Assembly (NCBI RefSeq): GCF_000336915.1 | Contig: NZ_AOMD01000015.1 | Span: 57,157-121,156 of the forward strand | Length of the DNA stretch: 64,000 nt | DNA from: Halococcus saccharolyticus DSM 5350 | GTDB taxonomy: Archaea > Halobacteriota > Halobacteria > Halobacteriales > Halococcaceae | Reading direction: 5' to 3' | Part shown: positions 31,692-42,958 of the stretch, piece by piece | Position numbering within the stretch: the stretch's first letter is position 1 | Layout: every line of letters starts with the position of its first letter | Notes under the pieces: generated by a model | Databases searched by the model: none | Told to the model about the DNA's origin: nothing | What the model saw: only the letters and a program-made list of their open reading frames with translations | Program-made: the position numbers and the translations under genes

Positions 31692-34073
31692 ATGAACGGC
31701 GTCGAAACAGACTCGATACTCATTCTCCACGTCGATGATGACTCGGAGGTGCTCGACCTTACCCGGTCGTTCCTCGAACGCAAGCGCGAGAGATTCGAGG
31801 TGAAGACGGCAACGACCGCCAGGGAAGGACTCAGTCGTCTCGCCGAATCCGACTCTGGGATCGACTCCGAGGTGGCGATCGACTGTATCGTGAGTGACTA
31901 CGATATGCCGGACATGGATGGGCTCGAATTCCTCGACGCAGTACGCGAGAACTATCCAAAGCTGCCGTTCCTTCTCTTTACAGGCGAAGGCAGTGAGGCA
32001 GTTGCCAGTGAGGCGATCTCCGCCGGTGTCACTGACTATCTTCAGAAGGGGGGTACCGAGCAGTTCGACCTCCTCGCGAACCGAATCGAGAACTACACTC
32101 AGAACAGGGTAACCGAACGCGACTTAGAACGTGCCGAGAAACGGCGTCAGCTTGCGATCGAAGCTACTTCCGACATCGTCTGGGAGCGGACGGTCGGTGA
32201 GGGGACGGTCACCCTGTTCGGTGGATCCGATGGTGCGTTCGGCTACGATGCTGGGTCAACAGAGATCGGCTTTGATGAGTGGATCAGCCGCATCCACCCG
32301 GAAGACCGTCAACGGATCAACGAAGATCTGGAAAACACGCTGGAGAACAATCGAGATCGGTTCAGCGCCGAATACCCCCTCCAAGCGAACGACGGCTCGT
32401 ATATGATCGTCTCCGACAGGGGACGTATCGAGTATAACGACGCCGGCGATCCGGTTCTCCTTGTGGGTGCAATCCGCGACATCACTGAGCAAAAAGAGCG
32501 AGAACATGATCTCAAAGCGACTCAAGCACGCTTCCGGGCGCTCGCTCAAAACACCACGCTCGGTGTCGTAACGATTGATTCTGACAGCACTGTCGAGTAT
32601 GCAAACAACGCCGTTTCGGACATCTTCGGCTATCGACCCGAGGAACTGATTGGCGAATCACTAGCCAAAGTGATCCCAGAGCGATTAGAAACGGCTCACT
32701 TCGAGGCCCTCAACCGCTATTTGGAGACAGGAGAGCAAAGGCTCGACTGGGATTGGACTGAATTGCCAGCCTGTCACCGCGACGGCCATGAGATACAGGT
32801 TGGCATCGCCTTCGGCGAGTATACCACTGATGGTGAGCAGCACTTCACGGGTATCATCCGAGATGTTACTGATCGCCGCGAGAGGGAAGAGTATCGCCGC
32901 AGATTGTACGAAATCTCCGCTGACGCGGAGCTGACAACCGACGAGACGATCGATCGGGTACTCGAACTCGGGTGTGAGTACTTCGACATGGAGTCGGGCT
33001 TTCTCACCCACATCGACGACGACACTCAACGAATCGTCCGGAGCAACAGTCCTCACGAGGCGATTCAGCCAGGAAGCGAGTGCCCGCTCTCGGAGGCATA
33101 CTGCCAGAAGACAATCGCGATGGATGAGCCGTTGACCGTCGCGCATGCCATGACCGAGGGCTGGGAAGACGATCCAGCATACGGACGATTCGGTCTTGAG
33201 GCGTACATCGGGGCAAAGCTCGTGGTCGATGGCGAGAGCTACGGAACAGTCTGCTTCGCGGATCGCTCACCGCGCGAGACGGAATTCTCGGAACTCGATC
33301 GGTCGTTCATCGACCTCGTCGTTCGTGGAATCAAGAGTACGCTCGAACGGCACAAATACGAGTCGGAGCTCGAACGTCAGAACGAACAATTGGGAGAGTT
33401 TGCGAGCGTCATCAGCCATGACCTCCGAAACCCCCTGACAGTCGCGGACGGATATCTTGAGCTGGCCTGCGAGACCGGCGACGACGAGTATTTCATGAAG
33501 ATCGGCAACGCCCACGATCGGATGGACGCTATTATCGACGACGTACTGACGCTCACCCGTCAGGGGGAACGAATTGCTGAGACGAGTCGCGTGGGGCTCG
33601 CAGCCGTCGCCGAAGACGCGTGGGAGAACGTCGCCACCGCGGATGCAGAGTTAGCGATGGCGGACGAACTCGGTGACGTCGATGCCGATGTGGGACGGCT
33701 CAAGCAGTTGTTCGAGAACCTGTACCGTAACGCCGTGGAGCATGGCACCACGAGTCCTCCTTCGCGTTCTCAGGAGGACACGGTCGAACACGCTGGCGAG
33801 ACCATCACAGTTCGGGTGGGGAGGTACCCGGCTGGCTTCTACGTCGAAGACGATGGACCCGGAATCCCTGAGAGTGAGCACGACGACGTATTCGACTCGG
33901 GATACACGACCAGCGAGGAGGGCACTGGAATGGGACTATCGATCGTCGAGACTATCGCTACGGCTCACGGTTGGGGGATCGGGGTGGACGAAGGGACCGA
34001 AGGGGGTGCTCGGTTCAAAATTCAGTTGGGAATGACCAGAGGTGGCTCCGACGATTTGCTGTTCTCCGACTGA
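31692..34073 (+). CDS. Hybrid response regulator-PAS-PAS-GAF histidine kinase
   Basis: This 793-residue signalling protein has, in order, a receiver domain (HVDDDSEVLDL; phospho-acceptor Asp in SDYDMPDMDG at about 70; Lys in LQKGG), PAS 1 at about 145-275 (DIVWERTVGEGTVTLFGGSD), PAS 2 at about 280-400 (LAQNTTLGVVTIDSDSTVEY), a GAF domain at about 400-555, and a kinase with VISHDLRNPLTVADGY (His near 575), NLYRNAVEHG, VEDDGPGIP and GTGMGLSIVETI. All ATP-binding boxes are present. No membrane helices are seen, so it is cytoplasmic. A receiver at the N-terminus suggests it is itself phosphorylated. Output partner unknown. Confidence 0.92.
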   Translation: MNGVETDSILILHVDDDSEVLDLTRSFLERKRERFEVKTATTAREGLSRLAESDSGIDSEVAIDCIVSDYDMPDMDGLEFLDAVRENYPKLPFLLFTGEGSEAVASEAISAGVTDYLQKGGTEQFDLLANRIENYTQNRVTERDLERAEKRRQLAIEATSDIVWERTVGEGTVTLFGGSDGAFGYDAGSTEIGFDEWISRIHPEDRQRINEDLENTLENNRDRFSAEYPLQANDGSYMIVSDRGRIEYNDAGDPVLLVGAIRDITEQKEREHDLKATQARFRALAQNTTLGVVTIDSDSTVEYANNAVSDIFGYRPEELIGESLAKVIPERLETAHFEALNRYLETGEQRLDWDWTELPACHRDGHEIQVGIAFGEYTTDGEQHFTGIIRDVTDRREREEYRRRLYEISADAELTTDETIDRVLELGCEYFDMESGFLTHIDDDTQRIVRSNSPHEAIQPGSECPLSEAYCQKTIAMDEPLTVAHAMTEGWEDDPAYGRFGLEAYIGAKLVVDGESYGTVCFADRSPRETEFSELDRSFIDLVVRGIKSTLERHKYESELERQNEQLGEFASVISHDLRNPLTVADGYLELACETGDDEYFMKIGNAHDRMDAIIDDVLTLTRQGERIAETSRVGLAAVAEDAWENVATADAELAMADELGDVDADVGRLKQLFENLYRNAVEHGTTSPPSRSQEDTVEHAGETITVRVGRYPAGFYVEDDGPGIPESEHDDVFDSGYTTSEEGTGMGLSIVETIATAHGWGIGVDEGTEGGARFKIQLGMTRGGSDDLLFSD

Positions 34074-34075
34074 GT

Positions 34076-35247
34076 GCTGGCTCACCGGCGGAGATCCCAG
34101 TTTCGACGCGACGCCTGAACCCAAAATCAACGACGGGTCCACGGATGCGACGCTTGAAAATCTACAGGAAGCGTACGATCTCGTAGAAATCGATGCCGAC
34201 GCACCAGTTTCGCCACCGACCGAGCCGGTTCGAGCGGTCTACCGCTCCCAGGATGCGATCGACCTCCTGGTTGTAGACAAGGTAAATGGTGGTCGCGCGG
34301 ACGTGCTCAACGCCGGACTCTGGCTCACCGACCAGCGATTGTTCTGTACGGTCGATGCCGATTCGCTTATCGATCCCGATGGGTTGTTGCAGGTCGTCCG
34401 GCTGTTTCTCGAACGTCCAGCGGAAACCGTCGCCAGCGGGGGGACGGTTCGAGTGGTGAACGGCTGCACGGTCGAAGAGGGTAGGTGGCTGAGGTCGACC
34501 TTCCGAGGGGGCTGCTTGCCCGGCTCCAGGTTCCCGAGTACCTCCGTGCGTTCTATTCGGGACGGCTCGGCTACGTCCGGTTTCGGGGGGTGTTGCTCCT
34601 GTCGGGGGCGTTCGGCGTGTTCCGGACCGACATTGTGCGCGAGATCGGTGGCTTCAGCACCGACAACATCACCGAGGACTTCGAGCTCGTGATGCGGCTC
34701 CACCGGCGGTTGACCGACACGGACCGGGATTACCGTATCAGCTTCGTGCCCGAGCCGATCGTCTGGACGGAGGTGCCGACGAGCCTCGCGGGGGTTCGAG
34801 GCCAGCGCTCGCGGTGGTATCGTGGGCTGCTCCAGACGATCCGGAGGTATCGCCACATGATCGGAAACCCGACTTACGGCCGGGCTGGCTGGTTCATGCT
34901 GCCGGTGTTCGTACTCGCGGAGTTAATCGGGCCGCTGGTCGAGGGGTCGGTTACGCTCTCGTCGGCCTCGGGCTCATTGGCCTCGTTAGCGTGGAGTTCG
35001 CTGCGGCCTACTTTCTGCTTGCAGTCGGGATCGGCGTCGTGCTCTCGTGGCTGAGCATCTACAGCGAGGTGTGGGGCTACCGGCAATACGACCACCCGCG
35101 ACAGCAGATATGGCTGCTCGCCGCGAGCCTCGTCGAGAACCTCGCTTCCGCCAGTGGAAGGCGTTCGTCAAGTGGCGCGCGCTGATCGCGTACCTCCGAG
35201 GCGACCGATCGTGGGGCGAGATCGCACGTAGTGGGTTCGACAAGTAG
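34076..35247 (+). pseudogene. Family 2 glycosyltransferase, 5'-truncated with three frameshifts
   Basis: Homology begins at KINDGSTDATLENLQEAY (GT2 nucleotide-sugar motif), continues with LFCTVDADSLIDPDGLLQ (D-x-D), FRTDIVREIGGFSTDNITED, and GQRSRWYRGLLQTIRRY (Q-x2-R-W), then membrane helices and a C-terminal RQWKAFVKWRALIAYLRGD. Reading it requires three one-base insertions near 34483, 34952 and 35135, each in a short homopolymer. The usual N-terminal helices and first GT2 strand are missing; the kinase stop lies where they would be. The remnant probably made a surface polysaccharide precursor. Confidence 0.8.
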
Positions 35248-35470
35248 CCACAGTGATGCCAATACGAAGCTGACGCCGACGCTAGCCCAGGAATTTCCCG
35301 ATTTCGTGACGAAATACGACGTGTACGACTGGCAGTGTCCGTCTTGTGCTGGGACGTACGTCTGGGACGACATCGATTTGGACGGAGATACGTCCGATCC
35401 GCCAATCCGTCCAAACTGTCTTGAGTCAGGTAACTTCGTAATGGTGAGTAGTCCCGAACCCAGCGAGTAG
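35231..35470 (+). CDS. Small possible zinc-binding protein
   Basis: A 79-residue frame begins at a GTG inside the glycosyltransferase remnant and contains WQCPSCAGTYVWDDIDL and IRPNCLESGNFVMVSS. The C-x2-C pair followed by a single later Cys resembles an incomplete zinc ribbon. The N-terminal part may be extension. It could be a small gene with a later start or a chance frame. Confidence 0.3.
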   Translation: MGSTSSHSDANTKLTPTLAQEFPDFVTKYDVYDWQCPSCAGTYVWDDIDLDGDTSDPPIRPNCLESGNFVMVSSPEPSE

Positions 35471-35549
35471 TTGTTCGAGTGAGGCCCTGACTCTCGGTTT
35501 GTTATTGCAGGATCATCTTGGCTCTTTTGCAGCAATCACGGGGCCTGAT

Positions 35550-35909
35550 TCACAGTGGATTCTTCGAGGCCCAGACTCTCAGTTTGTCGCTTTTCATATC
35601 GTACTCGCTTCGGATCGTCTGCAGTTCTTCATAGGATTCGTAGAGGCCCAGCTCGTCGATTTTTTCTGCGATTTTGATACCCCGTTGGGTCAGAACAAAT
35701 CGCTTGGCATTGCCGTGATCAGACATCAAATATTCCCGGTCGACGATGTCTTTCTCGTACGCTTCCTTGAGCAAATCGGAGAGAGACTGCCGTGACACAT
35801 TGAGTTGTGAGTGGAGTTGGTTCACGATACGCCCATCCTCGACATTCAAGAGGGAAACGAGTGGAATCGCACCTTTCCGAGAAAGGAATCCACCGATGTC
35901 GTCGCTCAT
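35550..35909 (-). CDS. Winged-helix DNA-binding protein
   Basis: This 119-residue protein has a winged helix over residues 10-80 (KGAIPLVSLLNVEDGRIVNQ, HSQLNVSRQSLSDLLKEAYE, RFVLTQRGIKIAEKIDELGL) and a short helical C-terminus. It resembles PadR- or MarR-like haloarchaeal proteins. DNA target and signal are unknown. Base composition is AT-richer than the surrounding genes, in line with acquired DNA. Confidence 0.7.
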   Translation of the reverse strand: MSDDIGGFLSRKGAIPLVSLLNVEDGRIVNQLHSQLNVSRQSLSDLLKEAYEKDIVDREYLMSDHGNAKRFVLTQRGIKIAEKIDELGLYESYEELQTIRSEYDMKSDKLRVWASKNPL

Positions 35910-36285
35910 TCTGACACTCTGAAACTCGTGGGGTGGATGTGTATACCCTACTTTTTGATCTACTATAGGTATAAATCTGATGTAGAAGTATTTCTATTGC
36001 GACCTTGGGTCGGGGCTGCAGTATTCAAACTATCATCAAATCAATCATTCCTATAAGTGTGCCGAAGGTAGGTGTAATTGGAAGACCCGGAAATGCCACG
36101 GCTACATTTACTTCAACGCCGAAATAACCTCATTGATAGGAAATTCGGCTCATGCTCTACCTGGACACGCCACCGTCCCAACCAGCGGGGTGTACTCACC
36201 GTCAATCAGCCAATCGGCTGCTCTCCTCCACTAAGACTTGCGATGGCACTCGTTCAGCGACAAAATCCAGAGCGAAGATACGACT
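35910..36285. other. AT-rich intergenic region before the transposase
   Basis: No convincing gene is present. TATA-like stretches (ACTATAGGTATAAATC near 35960) could drive the winged-helix gene leftward. A short open frame at about 36060-36235 includes CNWKTRKCHGYIYFNAE, which is weakly zinc-finger-like but lacks a proper start. The region may include the left end of the insertion element, though no terminal inverted repeat could be identified. Confidence 0.4.
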
Positions 36286-38052
36286 GTGACCTCCGATAAT
36301 CGGTCGACTGGTTCGCCTTCCCTCGGTGATCAAGCTGCTGATATCATTACAGCTGAGACTGACTGGGTGGAACTTGCAGAACAGCTTGACGTCGACCGCT
36401 ACCGCTACCGTGATGGGCACCCTGACTGGCGTAAAGGGACACCGTTTCGTCCGATGTTTCTCGCATATTTGCGGTCGAAAGTCGAGGATGAGTCTCTCGG
36501 CACCGTCCAATCACGAGTAGAAGACGACGCCGAGTTGGCTGAAGCGTTTGGATTCGACCCCGACGACCCTCCATCACCAGCAACGTTCCGCCCGTGTCGT
36601 GTCAAAGACCGGTTCGAGGATCTTGAACACAGACTTTCCAGTAATGCTGACACCATTCGCGACGTGGCTGCCGAACGCGGCGCGTCCCTTGGCTTCAATT
36701 TGGGGTCCACCGAATCCGAGTCCGATGACGGTGACGGTGAGCCCTCGGAGCGGACGATTCAGCGTCTGCTCCGGAAGAAAGGCCGAGACGTACTTGACGA
36801 GTTGAAAACGGTCGCCATCCCGTCGCTATCGATGCCCCGACCGGAGGACGCCATCTACGAGGACGATGAACTGCTCGTGATGGAGGCGATCGCGGCAATC
36901 ATGGATCTGGCAGCGAACGACGCTGGAAAGGCATTTGCCGACAAGAAAAACCCGGACCCGGATCTCGACGACCCGTTCTATGAGGACGGGCCTTCAGGCG
37001 AAACTTTGCTGGAAGCGATGAAGCAGATGTCCATCGAAAAGATCGCCACGATGATGAACTTCGCACTGCGGAAGACGTACACTCGCGCTAAACCTCGTTT
37101 GCAGGAACTGGAAAACGACGACGGGTACCGATTCGGTGTCCGGTCGAAAGTCGCGCTCGACATCACATACGTCGCGTACTACGGCGATCGTGACGAGCTT
37201 GAGTGGGTGCAGGGCACGCCGACCAACAAAGAGTATGACTGGTGTCATAAGTTCGCGACTGCGGTGATCGTCGGGGAGAACACGCACTACGTCGTCGGCG
37301 TCTGTCCACTCGGCAGCACCGAATACGCTGACACGCAGGCGTACGCTCGCGAGCGCTCCTATTATGTCGGTGATGTTGCGCGTCGACTTCTCTCCATTGC
37401 CGACGACTACGTGAATATTCGGATGGTGTACGCGGACCGCGAGTTCCACGCTGCGGACGTACTGTACACGCTGGAGGTAGAGAGAGGCTTGAACTACATC
37501 ATCCCGGCAATGAAGGACCAGCACAGGATTGGGCCGATGTGCGACGAGTTCGATGAGCTAAAGCGTGGGGACGATGAACAGAATAATGTACCGCTGTACG
37601 TGAAGGAGGAGCACCCAATTCATGGTCCGGTGAAGCACGACGTATCAAATACGAAAGTCTACACAAACGTCGTGGTACTCCCACCGGACAACGACGACGA
37701 TGACGTGAACGAAGAGGGGTCACCGCAGCCGTTCCTGACGAATCTCGACGTGAGTGATGAACTCCCGCATGAGCGGCGGTGGGCGACGAAAAAGATGGAT
37801 GAATACGACGACCGCGGTGCGATCGAGAACTCGTACTCCTCAATCAAAGACGCCGCTGCGTGGACGACATCGAAAGAATTCGAAGTCCGGTGGTTCCATT
37901 TTGCGTTCGGCTGCATCATTTACGATCTGTGGCTTTTAGTTGATTTTCTGACGCAAGACCGTATCGGGGTGATCGAGACGCGGACGAAACCCCGAATCTC
38001 GCTGTCACGCTTCCGTGAATGGCTGAAAAGGGAGCTGGTCACACTCATTTAA
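36286..38052 (+). CDS. DDE transposase of a haloarchaeal insertion element
   Basis: This 588-residue protein (from GTG 36286; TTG 36238 would add 16 residues) has an N-terminal helical region and a DDE catalytic core: LDITYVAYYGDRDELEWVQG (first Asp), RMVYADREFHAADVLY (second Asp), and DDRGAIENSYSSIKDAAAWT (Glu in AIENSY), then FHFAFGCIIYDLWLLVDFL. The Y-REK-like end and long insertion suggest an IS4/ISH-type lineage. The frame is intact, so the element may still be active. Its boundaries are unclear because terminal repeats were not found; neighbouring broken genes are consistent with past insertion. Confidence 0.75.
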   Translation: MTSDNRSTGSPSLGDQAADIITAETDWVELAEQLDVDRYRYRDGHPDWRKGTPFRPMFLAYLRSKVEDESLGTVQSRVEDDAELAEAFGFDPDDPPSPATFRPCRVKDRFEDLEHRLSSNADTIRDVAAERGASLGFNLGSTESESDDGDGEPSERTIQRLLRKKGRDVLDELKTVAIPSLSMPRPEDAIYEDDELLVMEAIAAIMDLAANDAGKAFADKKNPDPDLDDPFYEDGPSGETLLEAMKQMSIEKIATMMNFALRKTYTRAKPRLQELENDDGYRFGVRSKVALDITYVAYYGDRDELEWVQGTPTNKEYDWCHKFATAVIVGENTHYVVGVCPLGSTEYADTQAYARERSYYVGDVARRLLSIADDYVNIRMVYADREFHAADVLYTLEVERGLNYIIPAMKDQHRIGPMCDEFDELKRGDDEQNNVPLYVKEEHPIHGPVKHDVSNTKVYTNVVVLPPDNDDDDVNEEGSPQPFLTNLDVSDELPHERRWATKKMDEYDDRGAIENSYSSIKDAAAWTTSKEFEVRWFHFAFGCIIYDLWLLVDFLTQDRIGVIETRTKPRISLSRFREWLKRELVTLI

Positions 38053-38479
38053 TCCTCATTCCGAGTTCGCGTTTCGGGAGAGCCATCAGTAGGCAGTATC
38101 GTTGTTTTCCGCTGTTTTTGTGGTGTGGTTTTCTATCCTCAGTATCGTGATAGGTTAGATAACCTGGTTCGGGTCGATCCTCGGGTAGCAGGACGACAAA
38201 ACTGGATAGGTCCGTGAACGTCTGCGACCGCATTCGCAACCCCAGAGCATGTATTTTGTATTGCTGTATTTGATTTATTGGACAGGTATCGACGCACTAG
38301 CGGCCATCTGGACCTGCTTATCGAGGAGCGTACTCGTCACGATGTCAGCCCGGCTGTGCCAGGTGGTTGTGACAGAGCTATCGACCGGGTATTCGACAGT
38401 CGAATCCCGGATCGATCCGATCAGCCGCTCGTTTGGAGACGGATAGTGCCCGGAGGAACGTCTCGAAAAGGAGCGCCCG
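38053..38479. other. Gene-poor region downstream of the transposase
   Basis: No supported gene. On the minus strand a frame through about 38275-38450 (SPNERLIGSIRDSTVEYPVD, TTTWHSRADIVTSTLLDKQV) looks like a decayed coding remnant. It lacks a start and its upstream part is low-complexity. The right end of the insertion element should lie in the first half of this region. Confidence 0.4.
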
Positions 38480-38650
38480 CTACGCTGTCGCGCTGGAGTC
38501 GATGTCGTCGCCGATGGTAACGAAGCTGTACTCACAGTCGGGACAGCGCCACTTCACTTTCTCGCCGAGCCGGACCATCGTGCTCGCGGCGCGATAGAAC
38601 GTTCGCTCCTCGTCACAGGTCGGGCAGTCGTGGTCGCGTTCGAGACTCAT
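38480..38650 (-). CDS. Small zinc beta-ribbon protein (DUF7838-like)
   Basis: This 56-residue protein reads MSLERDHDCPTCDEERTFYR, then STMVRLGEKVKWRCPDCEYS and ends FVTIGDDIDSSATA. Two C-x2-C pairs 27 residues apart make one treble-clef-like zinc ribbon. It is divergent from trmB. Similar mini-proteins are common in haloarchaea and mostly uncharacterised. The ATG at 38650 is chosen rather than an earlier in-frame start at 38794, which would pass through the trmB promoter. Confidence 0.7.
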   Translation of the reverse strand: MSLERDHDCPTCDEERTFYRAASTMVRLGEKVKWRCPDCEYSFVTIGDDIDSSATA

Positions 38651-38760
38651 GGGTCGGTTTGGGAACCATCCACCCTCAATGTACTGGTTCGCCGGCCATT
38701 TACCGCGATACACTTCATCCTGATATATCGAATGTGGTGGCGATGGGTGGTGAACCACAG

Positions 38761-38776
38761 TACTCAATTGGGTGTA
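38761..38776 (+). promoter_or_regulatory. TrmB-like site upstream of trmB
   Basis: TACT-CAATTGG-GTGTA differs in one base from the Halobacterium TrmB motif TACT-N7/8-GAGTA. It ends 17 bases before ATG 38794, so binding would overlap the transcription start region and repress trmB itself. Confidence 0.55.
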
Positions 38777-38793
38777 CGATGTGGGTGGTGACA

Positions 38794-39831
38794 ATGGTCT
38801 CGGACGATCTCGCCGGCGCGCTCGACCGGGTGAACCAGCGGTTCGATCTCAACGAGTACGAGACCGACGCCTATCTCGTGGTGCTCGAACACGGTCGACT
38901 GACTGCCTCGGAGATCGCCGATCGAACCGATATCCCCCAACCACGGGTGTACGACACCGTCCGGAGCCTCGCCGAGCGCGGTCTCGTCGAACTCCGGGAA
39001 TCGCGGCCCATCGAGGTGCTCGCGGTCGATCCTCAGACGGCGTTCGAAGGGATCCACGACTCGCTCGATGCGCTCGTCGACGACCTCCGGACCCACTACA
39101 CCGCGCCTGCCCGCGACGCCGAGGCGGCGTCGCTCGTCAAGTCGCGCTCGACCATCCTCCGACACATCGAGAGCGTGATCGAGGAGGCCGAGTACGAACT
39201 CATCCTCTCGCTGACGCCCGATCTCGTGGCGCGGTTCGAGGATCGACTCGCCAACCGACAGCGCGCGAACGTCGCCACCGAGCTCCTCGTCACTCCCTCT
39301 GTCGACGCCCCAGCCGCCGAGGAGTACGACTACGCGTCGATCGCCACTACCGTCCGGGCGCGCGAGGGGGTCACGACCCCGGTGGTCGCGGTCGGCGACG
39401 GCGAGCACGCGGTCTACGCCACCCAGGACGCGCTCGCGTGGAACCGCGAGCGCTACGGCGTGGTGTTCGACCGCTCGGAGCTCGGCTTTCTCGTCTCGGG
39501 GTTTTTCAACACGCTCCTCTGGACGACCGCCGATCCGATTCTCGACGATGGCGACGATCGGACGTTTCCCCGGCGGTACGCCTCGATGCGTCGGTGTGTG
39601 GCGGATCTCGACGACAGCGAGGGATCGTTTACCGTGTCGATCGAGGGTCGGGACACCGCAACCGGCGAACCACGGTCGGTGTCCGGGACGGTTCGCGAGG
39701 TCACGCGCGACGAGACCGGTTTGACCGCCACCCTCACCATCGCCACCGACGACGGCACGGTGACGGTCGGCGGTCGAGTCGCTGCCTTCGAGGACGTCGA
39801 GGCTCACGAACTCCGGGTCGAACGGAACTGA
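38794..39831 (+). CDS. trmB: TrmB-family sugar-responsive transcriptional regulator
   Basis: This 345-residue protein has an N-terminal winged helix at about 10-80 (FDLNEYETDAYLVVLEHGRL, ASEIADRTDIPQPRVYDTVR), a coiled linker, and a TrmB-type ligand domain (EYELILSLTPDLVARFED, WNRERYGVVFDRSELGFLVS). In Halobacterium, TrmB controls pyruvate kinase, gluconeogenesis and cofactor genes and releases DNA with glucose. The adjoining pyk, sugar dehydrogenase, dehydratases and ABC transporter, three of them with sites like its motif, support the same job here. The ATG at 38794 is preferred to earlier ones because it starts the conserved region. Confidence 0.85.
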   Translation: MVSDDLAGALDRVNQRFDLNEYETDAYLVVLEHGRLTASEIADRTDIPQPRVYDTVRSLAERGLVELRESRPIEVLAVDPQTAFEGIHDSLDALVDDLRTHYTAPARDAEAASLVKSRSTILRHIESVIEEAEYELILSLTPDLVARFEDRLANRQRANVATELLVTPSVDAPAAEEYDYASIATTVRAREGVTTPVVAVGDGEHAVYATQDALAWNRERYGVVFDRSELGFLVSGFFNTLLWTTADPILDDGDDRTFPRRYASMRRCVADLDDSEGSFTVSIEGRDTATGEPRSVSGTVREVTRDETGLTATLTIATDDGTVTVGGRVAAFEDVEAHELRVERN

Positions 39832-39867
39832 ATATCGACACACGAACGCAAATCGGACTGGCAAATT

Positions 39868-39883
39868 TTTTCGCTCATGAGTA
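39868..39883 (+). promoter_or_regulatory. Degenerate TrmB-like site upstream of pyk
   Basis: TTTT-CGCTCAT-GAGTA keeps the right half-site GAGTA with the exact 7-base spacing but has two mismatches in the left half. It lies 86 bases before ATG 39970. Weak by itself; listed because pyk is a known TrmB target. Confidence 0.3.
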
Positions 39884-39969
39884 ATCTTCTTGTGTCGGCC
39901 ACCCGTAGCAATGCGTGACGTTCACCCGCACGCGAACCGTACTGGATGCCACGGACACACCGGAGAACC

Positions 39970-41712
<1,743 letters not shown>

Positions 41713-41854
41713 CTGCTCGTTCGTCGCGCGACACCGTTTCCCCGATCACTACCGCTGCACGCGACTCCTTCACCATGACACACGATACGACACATCTCAC
41801 GCTCGTTCGTACCGACCGACGACCACCCGCTGGGGACGACTCCCGCGGTGAACG

Positions 41855-42946
41855 ATGACCGACGGCTCGCTCGACGGACTGTTCGACGGGTTCACCGAAC
41901 GCGACTGGCGGTCGGACGCGTCTGGGACTGTGCGATTCGCGATGATCGGACTCGGATGGTGGACGAAAGAGATGGCGATGCCCGCCGTCACCGACTCCGA
42001 ACTCTGTGAGACCACGGTCGTCGTCAGCAGTTCGAAGGAGCGGGCGACCGATCTCGCCGACACCCACGCGACGGTCGAGCACGGCCTGACCTACGACGAG
42101 TTCCACGACGGCGTGGCGAGCGAAGCCTACGACGCGGTCTACATCGCCACGCCGAACGCGCTGCATCTCCAGTACGCCGAAACTGCGGCCGCACTCGACA
42201 AGGCGATCCTCTGTGAAAAACCCATGGAAGCCACTGTCGAGCGCGCCGAGGACCTCGTCACGGTTTGCGAGGACGTCACGCTGATGGTCGCCTACCGGAT
42301 GCACACCGAGCCGGCGGTTCGGCGGGCGCGCGACCTCGTGAACTCGGGGTTCGTCGGCGACGTCGTGGGAGTCCACGGCGCGATGACCCAGCGCCTCCTC
42401 GATATGTTCGACGACCCGAACCACTGGCGACTCGATCCCGACCTCGCGGGCTACGGCGCGAGCGTGATGGATCTCGGTATCTACCCGCTCAACACCACAC
42501 GATTCGTGCTCGACGCCGACCCCGTTTCGGTGTCCGCTCGAATGGACTCGACTCACGACGCGTTCGCGGACGTGCCCGACGAGCGCGCGAGCTTCCGGCT
42601 GGATTTCGACGATGGCGTGACCGCGGTCTGCACCGCGAGCCAGAACGCTGCGCAGTCGAGTCATCTACGGATCACCGGGACGGAGGGCGAACTCGAACTC
42701 GATCCCGTCTTCTTCCCCGACGAACCCCGTCGGCTCCGGATCCGCCGGGGCGACCTCGACGCCACCCTCGATTTCGACCAGCGTGATCAGATGACCGAGG
42801 AGTTTACCTACTTCGCCGATCGGGTGCTTGCGGACGAGGACCCGCTTCCCGACGGCGAACACGGCCTGGCCGACATGAAGATCCTGCGGGCGATCTACGA
42901 GGCCGGTGAAACCGGCGCAGTCGTCGGCGTGGCCGACGAGCTCTGA
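41855..42946 (+). CDS. gfo6: Gfo/Idh/MocA sugar dehydrogenase, Gfo6/xylose dehydrogenase-like
   Basis: This 363-residue NAD(P)-dependent enzyme reads [20 protein letters not shown], then [19 protein letters not shown] (Rossmann G-x-G-x2), [16 protein letters not shown], and [14 protein letters not shown] (the EKP motif with catalytic Lys). [16 protein letters not shown] and [20 protein letters not shown] close the fold. The opening closely follows haloarchaeal D-xylose 1-dehydrogenase (Gfo6). It would oxidise an aldose to its lactone, feeding the adjacent dehydratases. Other sugars such as glucose or galactose are possible. It ends 12 bases before dgoD, which is on the opposite strand. Confidence 0.85.
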   Translation: MTDGSLDGLFDGFTERDWRSDASGTVRFAMIGLGWWTKEMAMPAVTDSELCETTVVVSSSKERATDLADTHATVEHGLTYDEFHDGVASEAYDAVYIATPNALHLQYAETAAALDKAILCEKPMEATVERAEDLVTVCEDVTLMVAYRMHTEPAVRRARDLVNSGFVGDVVGVHGAMTQRLLDMFDDPNHWRLDPDLAGYGASVMDLGIYPLNTTRFVLDADPVSVSARMDSTHDAFADVPDERASFRLDFDDGVTAVCTASQNAAQSSHLRITGTEGELELDPVFFPDEPRRLRIRRGDLDATLDFDQRDQMTEEFTYFADRVLADEDPLPDGEHGLADMKILRAIYEAGETGAVVGVADEL

Positions 42947-42958
42947 ACCTCTCGCCTG

